Positions 15,110 to 23,878 are shown, counted from the first letter of the stretch. The stretch is 30,258 nucleotides of DNA from JACRBK01 sp964427955 (GCA_964427955.1 CAYRWY010000018.1:1-30258); one strand, 5' to 3'. The notes: a model not told the origin generated them from the sequence alone. Numbers and translations are program-made.

Positions 15110-16243
15110 TTAAATCGACGGCGGACGGCCACTGATCAGATCGTCGTAGCAAGCGACGAGTTCGTCCATCATGGCGGGCCAGGACTGGGTTTCGGCAAAC
15201 AGGCGGGCGTTGCGACCCATCACGGCGCGCTTGCTTTTGTCGGACATGATGGCCCGCACGCCGTCCATCATACCGCGCGTGTCGCCGACGTTGAACACGT
15301 AGCCATTGACACCGGGCCGCACCATGTCGTCCACCCCGCCGACGCGCGACGTGACGACCGGCAGTCCTGCCGCCATCGCTTCGATCAGCACCAGCCCGAA
15401 GGTTTCCAGCGCCGAGGGGAAAACGAACATGTCCGCGCTGGCAAAGGCCGACCATAACTCCTGGCCGCGCAGGTAGCCCATGAACGTGGTGGGGGTCCCC
15501 GCGAACTGCTCGCCCAGTTCGGCGCGAGCAGGACCATCGCCCACCACCGCCAGCCGCGTGCCGGGCACGTGTTCCAGCACGTGGCGAATCTGGTGGATCT
15601 GCTTCTCGTGGGAAAGCCGCCCGACGAACAGCAGGATCGTGTCTTCGGGATGGCCAGCGCTCAAGCGGGCGCGCATCTCGACCGTGGCATGAGCCGGACT
15701 GAACTGCGCCGCGTCTACTCCTCTGCGCCACAAGCCGACGTGGTGGATGCCATGCGCCAGCATATCGGCCTGCACCAGCCGGGACGGGGCCAGCGTGTAA
15801 TCGGCGGCATTGAAGTTCTGGCGGGTGTACCACCACATGAACGGCTCCAAAAAGCCGATGCCCAGGTAGCGCACGATGTTGGCCAGATCGAGGTGAAACG
15901 AGGCCAGGGTCGGCACGTTGAGGTGCTTGGCCATCACCATGCCGCCGGTTCCGACCAGCGTGGGATGGATGAAATGGGCGATGTCGGGCTTGAAGTCGCG
16001 CACTTCGCGGTAGGTGCCCAGCGTGGGAGGGCCGATACGCAGTTCCGGGTAGAACGGGAATTTCATGCTGGGGACGCCGACGACCTTGTTACCACGGTAG
16101 TCGGTCAGTTCGTCGCCGATGCGGGGGGCCACGACCATAAACTCAACATTCCGCTTGATGAGGTGGTCCATCAGCAGAATCAGAACTGTCACAATCCCAT
16201 CGACTTTGGGGAGAAAAGTCTCGGTGAAAAGCGCAACACGCAT
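15110..16243 (-). CDS. GT4-family glycosyltransferase (MgtA/SqdX-like)
   Basis: A retaining GT-B glycosyltransferase of 377 residues, cytoplasmic or membrane-surface, using a nucleotide sugar. The N-terminus MRVALFTETFLPKVDGIV is typical of the mannosyltransferase MgtA / sulfoquinovosyltransferase SqdX/Sqd2 branch. Donor-binding half: LLFVGRLSHEKQI (about 207-219), LAVVGDGPARAEL and the EX7E motif in SALETFGLVLIEAMAAGLPVV. Product is probably a glycolipid or lipoglycan of the envelope, but donor and acceptor cannot be told. Start ATG 16243; GGGGA upstream is rather distant. No partner gene is adjacent, and it faces away from the helicase repeat region. Confidence 0.92.
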   Translation of the reverse strand: MRVALFTETFLPKVDGIVTVLILLMDHLIKRNVEFMVVAPRIGDELTDYRGNKVVGVPSMKFPFYPELRIGPPTLGTYREVRDFKPDIAHFIHPTLVGTGGMVMAKHLNVPTLASFHLDLANIVRYLGIGFLEPFMWWYTRQNFNAADYTLAPSRLVQADMLAHGIHHVGLWRRGVDAAQFSPAHATVEMRARLSAGHPEDTILLFVGRLSHEKQIHQIRHVLEHVPGTRLAVVGDGPARAELGEQFAGTPTTFMGYLRGQELWSAFASADMFVFPSALETFGLVLIEAMAAGLPVVTSRVGGVDDMVRPGVNGYVFNVGDTRGMMDGVRAIMSDKSKRAVMGRNARLFAETQSWPAMMDELVACYDDLISGRPPSI

Positions 16244-16390
16244 AGACCAGTTTTTCCCCTTTTACCCCGTGCTCATACCCACTGCCAATAATAACACGCC
16301 GCCGCCCCCAACGTTACGCTGAGTATAAGTGGGCTTATTTAAGGCAAGTCTAGCAGTTTTCTAAAGAATTTTAAGGGGCAGTAATCAAAA

Positions 16391-16417
16391 AGGGGCAATT
16401 CATGCATTGCCCCTACG
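16391..16417. repeat. GTAGGGGC-type palindrome, copy 3
   Basis: AGGGGCAAT (16391-16399) and ATTGCCCCT (16406-16414) flank a 6-base loop, followed by ACG. It sits 23 bases past the stop codon of the helicase gene. The outer 5' GT of other copies is lost. Confidence 0.85.
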
Positions 16418-16439
16418 AATTTCCAGGTCAGTGGGAAGC

Positions 16440-18098
16440 TCAGTTCGCCTTCGCCAACCGCTCGACGCGCGTCAGCTTCAGGGAATGGCCGCGAATCTTG
16501 CCGTTTTTCATCGCGCGCAGCACGGTGTCGGCGTGAATTTCCTGCACGTCCAGGTACGTCTCGTGCTGGCGGATGTCAATCGCGCCAATCGAGCGGCCCG
16601 GAATATTGGCGGCGCTGGCAATGCCGTACACGATGTCGCCCGGACGCATCCCGTTGGAGCGCCCGACGTTCATCAGCAGGCGGACCATGCCCGGCTCGAA
16701 GCCGTGCCGGTCACGCTTGCGCGGGTGCGCTTTGTCTTCGGCAGAGGGCGCGCTCCGGCGATCCCGGCGCTCGCGGCGGTCTTCGATAGGCAGGATCTCT
16801 TCCAGCGGACGCTGGGCTTCGCGAGCGCGCAGCAGCTTGATCGCGGCGGCGGCCACCAGTTCGGGCGCGTAGCCCTGGTCCAGCAGATCGTCCAGCTCGA
16901 CGGTGTCCGGGTCCAGCAGCGTTTCTTCCATCTGGTGCACCAGCACGTCCATGAATTCACGGTCGCGGCGGCGCAGCACTTCGTCACGGCTGGGCAGTTC
17001 GGCCTTGCTCAGACGGCGGCTGATGAAGTCTTCGATCTGGCGCAGTGCGCCGCGCTGGTGCGGGGTGATCAGCGTGATCGCCTCGCCGCTGCGGCCCGCC
17101 CGGCCCGTGCGCCCAATGCGGTGCACGTACTCGATGGGAAGCTGCGGGATGTCGAAATTGATGACGTGCGAGACTTCGGGAATGTCCACCCCGCGTGCGA
17201 CGACGTCCGTCGCCACCAGGATGTTGAGCTGGCCGTTGCGGAAGCGGCCCAGAATGCGCTCGCGCTCGGTCTGCGGCAGATCGCCGTGAATGGATTCGGC
17301 CAGATAGCCGCGCGCCATCAGCGTTTCGGACAGTTCCGCCGCGCCGACCTTGGTGCGGGTGAAGATGAGGGTATTCTTCATCTCCTCGACTTCGAGCAGG
17401 CGGCTCAGGGCCGCGATCTTGTCGGATTCGCGCACGACGTAATAACGCTGAGCGATGTTCTCGACGGTGACTTCTTCGGGCGTGATCGCCACGTTCAGCG
17501 GATCGCGCATGTAATGGCTCGCCAACTTGCGGATCGGGGCGGGCATGGTCGCGGAAAACAGCGCGGTCTGGCGCGTGCTGGCATCCGTCGCCGCCAAAAT
17601 GGCCTCGACATCTTCGATGAAGCCCATCTTCAACATTTCGTCGGCTTCGTCCAGGACCAGGAAGCGCACTTCGCTCAGGTCGAGCACGTTCTGCCGGATC
17701 AAGTCGAGCGTGCGGCCCGGCGTGCCGACCACGACGTGCACGCCCTTTTCGAGCCGCCGCACCTGGCGATCATAGGGCTGGCCGCCGTACACCGGCAGCA
17801 CCCGCACCCCCTGCACGCCGCCGTAGCGGTACAGGGCTTCGGACACCTGGATGGCGAGTTCGCGCGTCGGCGTCAGGATCAACGCCTGAAGACCTTCCGG
17901 CTCCAGCATTTGCAGCATGGGCAGCGCGTAAGCCGCCGTTTTGCCGGTGCCGGTTTGGGCCTGGCCGATCACGTCCCGCCCATCCAGCAGGTGCGGAATA
18001 GCGGCGGTCTGAATGGGGGTGGGAGTAACATACTCCAGGGCGGTGACAGCTTGGAGAAGTTCGGGTATCAGGCCCAGGTCTTGAAAGCTGGAAAACAT
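16440..18098 (-). CDS. deaD: DEAD-box ATP-dependent RNA helicase (DeaD/CshA type)
   Basis: ATP-dependent RNA unwinding in ribosome assembly, mRNA turnover and cold growth. All core motifs are present: Q motif near the start (F5..TPIQ), AQTGTGKT (47-54), PTRELAIQ (77-84), DEAD (150-153), SAT (182-184) and HRIGRTGRAGR in the second RecA domain. The C-terminus (about 470-545) is a DbpA-type RNA-binding domain: VRLLMNVGRSNGMRPGDIV, IGAIDIRQHETYLDV, KIRGHSLKLTRV. Length 552 is normal for this group. Start ATG 18098 has AGGAG 5 bases upstream. A clear promoter and a hairpin leader precede it (18118-18210). Confidence 0.96.
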   Translation of the reverse strand: MFSSFQDLGLIPELLQAVTALEYVTPTPIQTAAIPHLLDGRDVIGQAQTGTGKTAAYALPMLQMLEPEGLQALILTPTRELAIQVSEALYRYGGVQGVRVLPVYGGQPYDRQVRRLEKGVHVVVGTPGRTLDLIRQNVLDLSEVRFLVLDEADEMLKMGFIEDVEAILAATDASTRQTALFSATMPAPIRKLASHYMRDPLNVAITPEEVTVENIAQRYYVVRESDKIAALSRLLEVEEMKNTLIFTRTKVGAAELSETLMARGYLAESIHGDLPQTERERILGRFRNGQLNILVATDVVARGVDIPEVSHVINFDIPQLPIEYVHRIGRTGRAGRSGEAITLITPHQRGALRQIEDFISRRLSKAELPSRDEVLRRRDREFMDVLVHQMEETLLDPDTVELDDLLDQGYAPELVAAAAIKLLRAREAQRPLEEILPIEDRRERRDRRSAPSAEDKAHPRKRDRHGFEPGMVRLLMNVGRSNGMRPGDIVYGIASAANIPGRSIGAIDIRQHETYLDVQEIHADTVLRAMKNGKIRGHSLKLTRVERLAKAN

Positions 18099-18117
18099 GA
18101 GTGCTCCTACAGCAAAA

Positions 18118-18149
18118 GACCCTACCGCGTATCGAACGAAGGTAGGGTC
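18118..18149 (-). promoter_or_regulatory. Terminator-like hairpin in the helicase leader (putative attenuator)
   Basis: On the minus strand GACCCTACC (18149-18141) and GGTAGGGTC (18126-18118) form a perfect 9-bp stem with a 14-base loop, followed at once by TTTT. It lies between the promoter and the ribosome site of the helicase gene, so it could stop transcription before the gene. Confidence 0.6.
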
Positions 18150-18182
18150 GGCTACTTGAATTCGGGGGTCGCAAAGGGCTTT

Positions 18183-18210
18183 AGTATACGAGGATTCCAG
18201 CGAAATACAA
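18183..18210 (-). promoter_or_regulatory. Probable promoter of the helicase gene
   Basis: Minus strand: TATACT at 18188-18183 with TTGTAT 16 bases upstream (18210-18205); the -35 is weak. Transcription from about 18176 would give a leader of roughly 78 bases. Confidence 0.55.
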
Positions 18211-18248
18211 GAGCGGGTTCGCGGCCTCGGTCAAAAGCACCAAAAACC

Positions 18249-18854
18249 TCATTCGTCCAGCCGCTTCTCCATCAGATACCAGCGCCGGAGGCCAAACACC
18301 AGTCGGGTGAGCCAACTGGACCGGGTGCGGATCACGGAGAAACCGGCCTTTTCATAGACGTGGACCGCAATGACATTCGACTCGGCGACCCACAGCGTCA
18401 GGCGTTTGTAGCCGCGTTCCCACGCCCACTGATCGACGTAGCGCATGATCTCCTGGGCGATCCCGTGCCCCTGGCAGTCGGCAGCCACGCCCACGTCGCT
18501 GATATACGCTTCGTCCGGTTCGGCGCTGTGACCGAGCAGCCACAACATGAACGAGGCGCGCAGCATCCGGGGCAGCCCCAACTCGCGCACGGCAATGCTT
18601 TCGAAGATGCGGTTTTCCTGCGGGGTATAGGTGGGCTGGATCACGGTCGTGCCGACCACCCGCCCGTCCAGGTCCGCCACCAGCACGCCATCGTAGCCGC
18701 GCTGGACAGGACCGGCGTACATGGCTTCCAGCAGCGTCTGGATTTTGTCCGGCTGAGAGCCGAAGATGATGCGCAGCTTGTCGCTGAAGGCTTCGGCCAG
18801 CACCACGCCCACGCCGGGCAGATCGACCACACGCGCCGGGCGAATCCGGATCAT
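18249..18854 (-). CDS. GNAT-family N-acetyltransferase
   Basis: A 201-residue acetyl-CoA-dependent acetyltransferase; substrate unknown. Motif A is 'AYISDVGVAADCQGHGIAQEIMRYV' (about 116-140), containing QGHGIA, the acetyl-CoA pyrophosphate-binding QxxGxG/A signature, and motif B is 'VIAVHVYEKAGFSVIRT' (about 161-177). The basic/aromatic C-terminus (LTRLVFGLRRWYLMEKRL) may touch membrane or nucleic acid. Its start (ATG 18854) overlaps the stop of the NUDIX gene by ATGA, so it is the last gene of a tightly coupled run. Confidence 0.92.
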   Translation of the reverse strand: MIRIRPARVVDLPGVGVVLAEAFSDKLRIIFGSQPDKIQTLLEAMYAGPVQRGYDGVLVADLDGRVVGTTVIQPTYTPQENRIFESIAVRELGLPRMLRASFMLWLLGHSAEPDEAYISDVGVAADCQGHGIAQEIMRYVDQWAWERGYKRLTLWVAESNVIAVHVYEKAGFSVIRTRSSWLTRLVFGLRRWYLMEKRLDE

Positions 18855-19399
18855 GGCTCACGCTCCAGGGCGGCCAGCGCCAGCCCCACGGCGGCTACCG
18901 TGCCCATATTGCCGATACGTCCTCCCAGCCAGGCCGCGCGCAGCTCGTCCAGGGGCAGCCACCGCTGGGCGATGATCTCCGATGCTTCACGCTGCGGCTC
19001 GGCCACCTGGCGCGCGTGCCGGGCCAAAAAGATATGAGTCGAGCCCAGACCCCGGTTGCCATCTACGAAACACTTCCCCAACAAGCGCCACTCTGCCGCC
19101 TCAAGGCCGGTTTCTTCCAACAGCTCGCGGCGGGCCGAGACCTCCGGCGCTTCGCCGGGTTCAAGATACCCGGCGGGCAGTTCGAGCGACACCTGCCCCG
19201 CGCCGTGCTTGTACTGCTCGATGACCATCACACCGCCATCGTCCGACACGGCGAAGACCTGCGCCCAGTCGGGCGCCTCGATCCGGTAGAAGTCAGGGAT
19301 TTCGTGGCCGTTGGGCAGCCGGACATGGTCCGCGAAAACCCGCAGCCAGGGCCGTCCGTCGAGCAGCACGCGGGACGAGAGCACTTTCCAGGGTTGCAT
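18851..19399 (-). CDS. NUDIX hydrolase (ADP-ribose pyrophosphatase-like)
   Basis: A 182-residue hydrolase of nucleoside diphosphates linked to another moiety; the layout is like ADP-ribose pyrophosphatases. The Nudix box Gx5Ex7REUxEExGU is intact as GYLEPGEAPEVSARRELLEETGL in the middle of the protein (the E-E pair binds Mg). Strand EQYKHGAGQVSLELPAG just before it matches the ADPRase group, which carries 'R/K-x-x-x-ELPAG'. Start ATG 19399 with AAGG upstream; 9 bases after the permease stop, and overlapping the GNAT gene. Housecleaning of ADP-ribose or similar is likely; substrate not proven. Confidence 0.92.
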   Translation of the reverse strand: MQPWKVLSSRVLLDGRPWLRVFADHVRLPNGHEIPDFYRIEAPDWAQVFAVSDDGGVMVIEQYKHGAGQVSLELPAGYLEPGEAPEVSARRELLEETGLEAAEWRLLGKCFVDGNRGLGSTHIFLARHARQVAEPQREASEIIAQRWLPLDELRAAWLGGRIGNMGTVAAVGLALAALEREP

Positions 19400-19408
19400 G
19401 ATTGACCT

Positions 19409-21247
19409 TCATTTCCTGAGGTGCATGGGAATGTCGATAATGGCGCGCACTTTGCCCAACCGCCGCCGCCGGTACAACAGCGCCAGCTTGAGCATCCAGG
19501 CCGTCTGGTTATGCAGCAGATTTTGCCACCAATGCGCCGGGACAAATTCCGGCAGCAGCACCGTCGCCAACTGGCCGTCGTTGTGCTCGCGATCGGTCTG
19601 GTCCAGGAATTCGAGGATCGGGCCGATGATCGAGCGGTAGGGCGAGGGCACGACCACCAGCGGCACGTCCTGGCCCCACAGTTCCCAGTCGCGGCGGACG
19701 CGCTCGGCGTCGCCCGGATTCAGCTCGACATACACTGCCGTCACTCGATCCGAGATCGAGCGGGCATAACGCAGCGCCTCGATGATCCCACGGTGCATTC
19801 CCGATACCGGCAGGACCACGCGCGGCGCCGGCATAGGCCGCAGTTCGGGCGGCAGGCCGCGCAGCGTGAGTTCTTTGGATACTTCCTGATAATGCCGGTT
19901 GACGGTGCGGAAAACCAGGACCAGCATCGGCAGTATCACGATCACGATCCAGGCCCCATCCAAAAACTTGCTGATCCCGACGACCAGCAGCGTCACCAAC
20001 GTAGCGGCGGCCCCGGCGCCGTTGATCAGCGCCTTGATCGACCAGCGCGGAACGCGCAGCCGCACCCAGTGGACGACCATCCCCGCCTGCGACAGCGTGA
20101 AGGCCAGGAACACGCCGACGGCGAACAGCGGGATCAACGCGTGGCTGTCCCCATTGAACGCGACGATCAACACCCCGCTGAGCGTCGCCAGCAGCACCAT
20201 CCCGTTCGAGAAAACCAGCCGGTCACCCAAAAAGGAGAGCTGGCGCGGCGCATAGCCATCCCCCGCCAGGATCGACGCCAACCGGGGGAATCCGGCAAAG
20301 CTGGTATTGGCCGCTACGACCAGGATCAACAGCGTGGACACCTGCACTATGACGTAGGCCGCCCCCGATCCGAGGATACGCCGCGCCAGGGCGGACAGGA
20401 TCGTCTCATTCGCCGGGGCCACGACGGCGAAATACTGCGTCAGGCCGATGCTGCCCACGAACAGGGTCGCCATCAAGAGCGCCATCACCAGCAGGGTCTG
20501 GTTCGCATTGCGCGCTTCGGGGGACTTGAACGCCGGGACGCCGTTGCTGATCGCTTCCACCCCGGTCAGCGCGGTACAGCCGGACGCGAAGGTGTGCAGG
20601 ATGAGGAGGGTGGAGATCGCTTCGTGGGCCGGGGGCGCCGTCTCGGTGAACGAGCCGGGATGGCCGAGCAGCGCCTTGATCGCGCCATAGGCCAGCATGA
20701 ACAGGTACGATCCCAGGAACATATACACCGGGATCGCCATCAGCGTGCCGGACTCGCGCAGGCCGCGCAGATTCGCCAGCGTGATCAGCACCAGGAAAAA
20801 CAGGGCCAGGGGCACCCGGTAGGGCCACAAGTCAGGAAAAGCCGACGAAATTGCCGCGACGCCCGCCGTCAGGCTGACCGCCGCCGTCAGCACGTAATCG
20901 ATCAGCAGCGCCGCCGCCGCGACCAGCGCGAACCACGTGCCCAGGTTCTCCCGCGCGACGGTGTACGATCCGCCGCCGCCCGGATACGCCTGGATGGTCT
21001 GGGAATACGACAGCGCGACGATGGCCAGCAGCACCGCGATCACGACCCCGATCGGCCAGGAATAGCGCAGGCCCGCCGCGCCCATGACCACCAGGCCGAG
21101 GAAGATTTCCTGGTTAGCGTAGGCAATCGAGGATAAAGCATCGGGAGAAAAAGCGGCGAGCGCCCGAATTTTGTTCAGACGCTCCTCGCCCAGACGCGTT
21201 GTCGGCAGCGGTGGTCCAATCAACCATTCACGGATATGGTGGACCAT
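19409..21247 (-). CDS. KimA-like APC-superfamily permease with cytoplasmic C-domain (putative K+ importer)
   Basis: A 612-residue membrane transporter, about the same length as Bacillus KimA (607). The N-terminal 450 residues have about 12 membrane segments; SPDALSSIAYANQEIFL (34-50) and YPGGGGSYTVARENLGTWF (88-106) are the family's signature ion-site segments. The last 150 residues are soluble and contain a USP-like unit (APRVVLPVSGMHRGIIEALR, VTAVYVELNPGDAERV). KimA is a proton-coupled potassium importer controlled by c-di-AMP; the same substrate is inferred here. Start ATG 21247 has AAAGGG upstream. It is 36 bases downstream of the M23 gene and 9 bases before the NUDIX gene. No c-di-AMP (ydaO) riboswitch fits in that short spacer. 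An amino-acid permease is the alternative. Confidence 0.82.
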   Translation of the reverse strand: MVHHIREWLIGPPLPTTRLGEERLNKIRALAAFSPDALSSIAYANQEIFLGLVVMGAAGLRYSWPIGVVIAVLLAIVALSYSQTIQAYPGGGGSYTVARENLGTWFALVAAAALLIDYVLTAAVSLTAGVAAISSAFPDLWPYRVPLALFFLVLITLANLRGLRESGTLMAIPVYMFLGSYLFMLAYGAIKALLGHPGSFTETAPPAHEAISTLLILHTFASGCTALTGVEAISNGVPAFKSPEARNANQTLLVMALLMATLFVGSIGLTQYFAVVAPANETILSALARRILGSGAAYVIVQVSTLLILVVAANTSFAGFPRLASILAGDGYAPRQLSFLGDRLVFSNGMVLLATLSGVLIVAFNGDSHALIPLFAVGVFLAFTLSQAGMVVHWVRLRVPRWSIKALINGAGAAATLVTLLVVGISKFLDGAWIVIVILPMLVLVFRTVNRHYQEVSKELTLRGLPPELRPMPAPRVVLPVSGMHRGIIEALRYARSISDRVTAVYVELNPGDAERVRRDWELWGQDVPLVVVPSPYRSIIGPILEFLDQTDREHNDGQLATVLLPEFVPAHWWQNLLHNQTAWMLKLALLYRRRRLGKVRAIIDIPMHLRK

Positions 21248-21283
21248 GGCACCCTTTCTCTAACCGATCTGGCTGGCGCCGGT

Positions 21284-22192
21284 TCAGCCTACTTTGTCGG
21301 TGGTATTATTCCCCAGGCCCAACGCCGCGAAATCTTCCGGACTCACGAAAATGCCGCCCACGGCGATTTCCCAGTGCAGGTGCGCCCCGCTGGATCGCCC
21401 GTTCAGGCCGCTCAAGCCGATCACGTCGCCCTGCCGCACCCACTGGCCGGGCACGACAAACCGCTGCGACAGGTGCGCATAGCCGCTGTAGATGCCCCAG
21501 CCATGATCGATCAGGACGTAACCGCCGCGAATATTGACCACTTCCGACAGCATCACGCGCCCGCTGGCCGTCGCCAGCACCGGCGTTCCCACCGGCTCGC
21601 TGTAATCGGTGCCGGTATGCTGCCGCCAGTAGGTGTCATTATACAGCCGCCACGCCCCAAACCAGCCGATGATCTGGTTCTCGTCGGGCGTGATAAAGCC
21701 CTGGTCTTCCCAGTAGCGCGCGGGGGTGAAGCGCCCAATGATGTTGTTCAGCTTATCGAACTCGGCCTGTTCCAGGTCCGGATCGAGCAGCGGAGTCAGC
21801 GAGGCGGAAATCGTCACCGGAGAGCGGCCAAACTCGCCGTAATTGACTTCGATCTCCTTGTTGATCCGCTCGGCTTGGCCATCGGTGTATTTGACCCACA
21901 CCTGGAAAGGATAGATCCCGATATCCTGGTTCATGTCCGCCGAAATCAGGCCCACGAAGCTCTGTTTTTCGGGGTAAAACGGGTACAGCCGCTCTTGAAA
22001 GATGCCCCGTACCTCGGCCAGGTCGGCCCCGGTGACGCGCACGATCCCGACCCGGCCCTGCCGAATCCACTGGAAATCATACGAGATGCTGACCGGCCCT
22101 ACCTGGTCCGGCCCGGCGGCCACCAGCAGCGGCGCCGCTAACACGCTGAAGAGAATCAACCCGATCAAACCCGATTGAATACGACGCTTCAC
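21284..22192 (-). CDS. Secreted M23-family peptidase (LytM-type)
   Basis: A 302-residue exported zinc endopeptidase that would cut peptidoglycan peptide bridges. Signal peptide: MKRRIQSGLIGLILFSVLAAPLLVAA. Residues 30-165 form an N-terminal all-beta region of unknown type. The catalytic domain has HTGTDY (Zn-binding HxxxD, about residue 192) and SGAHLHWEI (HxH, about 267-275). Start is GTG 22192; the stop of the exonuclease gene overlaps it (GTGA), so the two are translationally coupled. All Zn ligands appear present, so it should be active. Confidence 0.93.
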   Translation of the reverse strand: MKRRIQSGLIGLILFSVLAAPLLVAAGPDQVGPVSISYDFQWIRQGRVGIVRVTGADLAEVRGIFQERLYPFYPEKQSFVGLISADMNQDIGIYPFQVWVKYTDGQAERINKEIEVNYGEFGRSPVTISASLTPLLDPDLEQAEFDKLNNIIGRFTPARYWEDQGFITPDENQIIGWFGAWRLYNDTYWRQHTGTDYSEPVGTPVLATASGRVMLSEVVNIRGGYVLIDHGWGIYSGYAHLSQRFVVPGQWVRQGDVIGLSGLNGRSSGAHLHWEIAVGGIFVSPEDFAALGLGNNTTDKVG

Positions 22193-22773
22193 TTCACCAC
22201 TCCACCCTCTTCGCCAGGCTCGTCCCGGCGCTGCAAGATCAGTTTCGATAGAATCAGGCCCGTGTTCCAGGCATCGTCCACGCCGCGATGGTGCGTGCCT
22301 TCGACGGGCAGCCGCATCAACCGCATAGCGTCCATCATGCCGACCTCATGCTGCAACCCGTGAAACACGGCCAATAGATTCTTGATGTTAATGTGCGTGG
22401 GGCCAAATGGATACAGGATATTGCGCTCCCGGCACTGTTTTTCAAACTGGCGGCGATCATAGTCGCCGTAGCTGGCCCACACGCGATCCCCGGCGCGGTA
22501 TTTACGCCGCAGCACCCGGCAGGCGTGCTCGAACGTGACGCCGCGCTCCACCTGGGACTGCGTGAGCGTCGTCAATTCGGTGCAGAACGGGCTTATTTCG
22601 GATCGTTCGGGCTTGACCAGAATACTCTGTTTGGTCACGCGCCGTCCGGACGGAATATCGAGCGTACACACCCCGATTTCGATGATTTCCGCTTCCTGTC
22701 CCTCAGGGGGTTGTCCATCCCAACAGGTCGCCTCAATATCGATGACAAGCAGTTGATCGAGCAAAACAGCCAA
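22189..22773 (-). CDS. DEDDh 3'-5' exonuclease (KapD/Eri1-like)
   Basis: A 194-residue RNase T/DnaQ-fold exonuclease. Catalytic residues are visible: DIEATCW (D12, E14), ASYGDYDRRQF (Asp in the middle motif) and HHRGVDDAWNTG (His and Asp of ExoIII). 'FCTELTTLTQSQV' is typical of the KapD/ERI-1 subgroup, which acts on RNA ends. The most likely start is TTG 22773, after GGGGTGG; no ATG is suitably placed before the first catalytic Asp. It lies 14 bases after the SH3-protein gene and overlaps the M23 gene. Confidence 0.9.
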   Translation of the reverse strand: MAVLLDQLLVIDIEATCWDGQPPEGQEAEIIEIGVCTLDIPSGRRVTKQSILVKPERSEISPFCTELTTLTQSQVERGVTFEHACRVLRRKYRAGDRVWASYGDYDRRQFEKQCRERNILYPFGPTHINIKNLLAVFHGLQHEVGMMDAMRLMRLPVEGTHHRGVDDAWNTGLILSKLILQRRDEPGEEGGVVK

Positions 22774-22787
22774 ACCACCCCCGATGG

Positions 22788-23813
22788 TTATTGTTCTAGT
22801 CCCGTAAACACGACGGTGTCGAGAATCGACTGGAGCACCACCTGCTGATCGGCCAGCGCGGACCAGGGTTCGACCGCCGTATAAAAGGCAAAGATGCCGT
22901 CATCGACCATCAGGGTCGCAAACCAGCCCGCAGTGTCCGATTCACTCTTACACTCGGAGGCCTGGTACATGGCACCGACGGCGTCCCGCCCGCCGACCTT
23001 GAAGGTCTGCTGCGTATACACTCCCAGGTTGCAGTTATCGCCGATCAATGAGCCGCGCAGCATCTGCACGCCATCCGCCCATAGGTTATGCTCCTTGGTC
23101 ACCAGGTCCTGCACGCCGGGAAAGCCCCAGTAGACGTAGATGAAGCCCTGGGTTCCCCCGCTGAGCGGGCCAAAGTAGATCGTCAGGGGGATGTAGCGCG
23201 TATCGCCGTCAAGAGAAAGGTAAGGAATCTGCATATCTGCCCCGTTCCACCCCGCGGGCAGCGTAATCGTCAGCGGCGGCGGCGTGCCCGGCAGCACCGA
23301 CGTCAGATCGGGCGTGGCCGCGGCAGAAGGAGTCCCGCCCGCCAGGGTCGGCACCGGCGTCCGGGTCGGCAGCGGCGTGCCCGTGGGCACCAGGGGCGGT
23401 GGAGTAACCGAGGCCACGAAGGGCGTGATGGTCGCCGTCGCCGGGACCGTCCCGCCGCCGATCACCGGGATCGCGGTGGCATCGCCGCTGATCTCGACCT
23501 GCGCCCGCAGCACCCACCCGGTCTGATCGCCGACCACGACCCACAAAAAGCTGCCGTCGCCGGATTGTCCCAGTATAGGAACGCGTTCGCGCTCGTATAA
23601 ATAGGTAAGCGCAGTGGCATTACGGTCCGGTTGGGGGAAGACGACCGCGCGCTCGACGATGACGATCGCTTCGACATAACCCGTCGGAGTGGGCGTACCC
23701 TGGGCGCTGACCCTGCCGGACAGGGTGGCTAACAGCACCGTGACGAGCAGCAGCGTCCGGAATCGCCGTCTCAGATCAATAATCGTATACTGCTGATGAT
23801 GGAAGCTTAACAT
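22788..23813 (-). CDS. Secreted SH3-domain protein with Thr/Pro linker and C-terminal domain
   Basis: A 341-residue exported protein. I set the start at ATG 23813, because a promoter at 23850-23878 would lie inside any longer reading frame. Signal segment: FRTLLLVTVLLATLSGRVSAQ. Then a degenerate SH3 domain (about 45-105: VFPQPDRNATALTYLYERE, VVGDQTGWVLRAQVEIS), a linker rich in Thr, Pro and Val (about 115-180) and a C-terminal domain of about 150 residues (IPLTIYFGPLSGGTQGFIYV, then Cys-containing segments) that I do not recognise. It is the first gene of a closely spaced minus-strand run reaching down to 18249. A cell-wall-binding role is inferred. Confidence 0.8.
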   Translation of the reverse strand: MLSFHHQQYTIIDLRRRFRTLLLVTVLLATLSGRVSAQGTPTPTGYVEAIVIVERAVVFPQPDRNATALTYLYERERVPILGQSGDGSFLWVVVGDQTGWVLRAQVEISGDATAIPVIGGGTVPATATITPFVASVTPPPLVPTGTPLPTRTPVPTLAGGTPSAAATPDLTSVLPGTPPPLTITLPAGWNGADMQIPYLSLDGDTRYIPLTIYFGPLSGGTQGFIYVYWGFPGVQDLVTKEHNLWADGVQMLRGSLIGDNCNLGVYTQQTFKVGGRDAVGAMYQASECKSESDTAGWFATLMVDDGIFAFYTAVEPWSALADQQVVLQSILDTVVFTGLEQ

Positions 23814-23849
23814 TGGTGGCAAAACCCTCAAACTCAACCTGCCCTTGCG

Positions 23850-23878
23850 ATTGTAGCGCGGGGCGGGCGCTGTGACCA
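23850..23878 (-). promoter_or_regulatory. Probable promoter of the SH3-exonuclease-M23 run
   Basis: Minus strand: TACAAT (23855-23850) with TGGTCA 17 bases upstream (23878-23873). Transcription would begin about 30 bases before ATG 23813. Confidence 0.55.

Noticed and set aside
16407..19037. Very long plus-strand open frame (876 codons) opposite the helicase and GNAT genes
   Set aside because: High-GC antisense shadow; the minus-strand frames carry complete, well-known motifs. The same holds for plus-strand frames at 1537-3207, 5936-7930 and 19421-21136.
21248..21283. c-di-AMP (ydaO-type) riboswitch before the KimA-like gene
   Set aside because: Only 36 bases separate it from the M23 gene; too short for that riboswitch.
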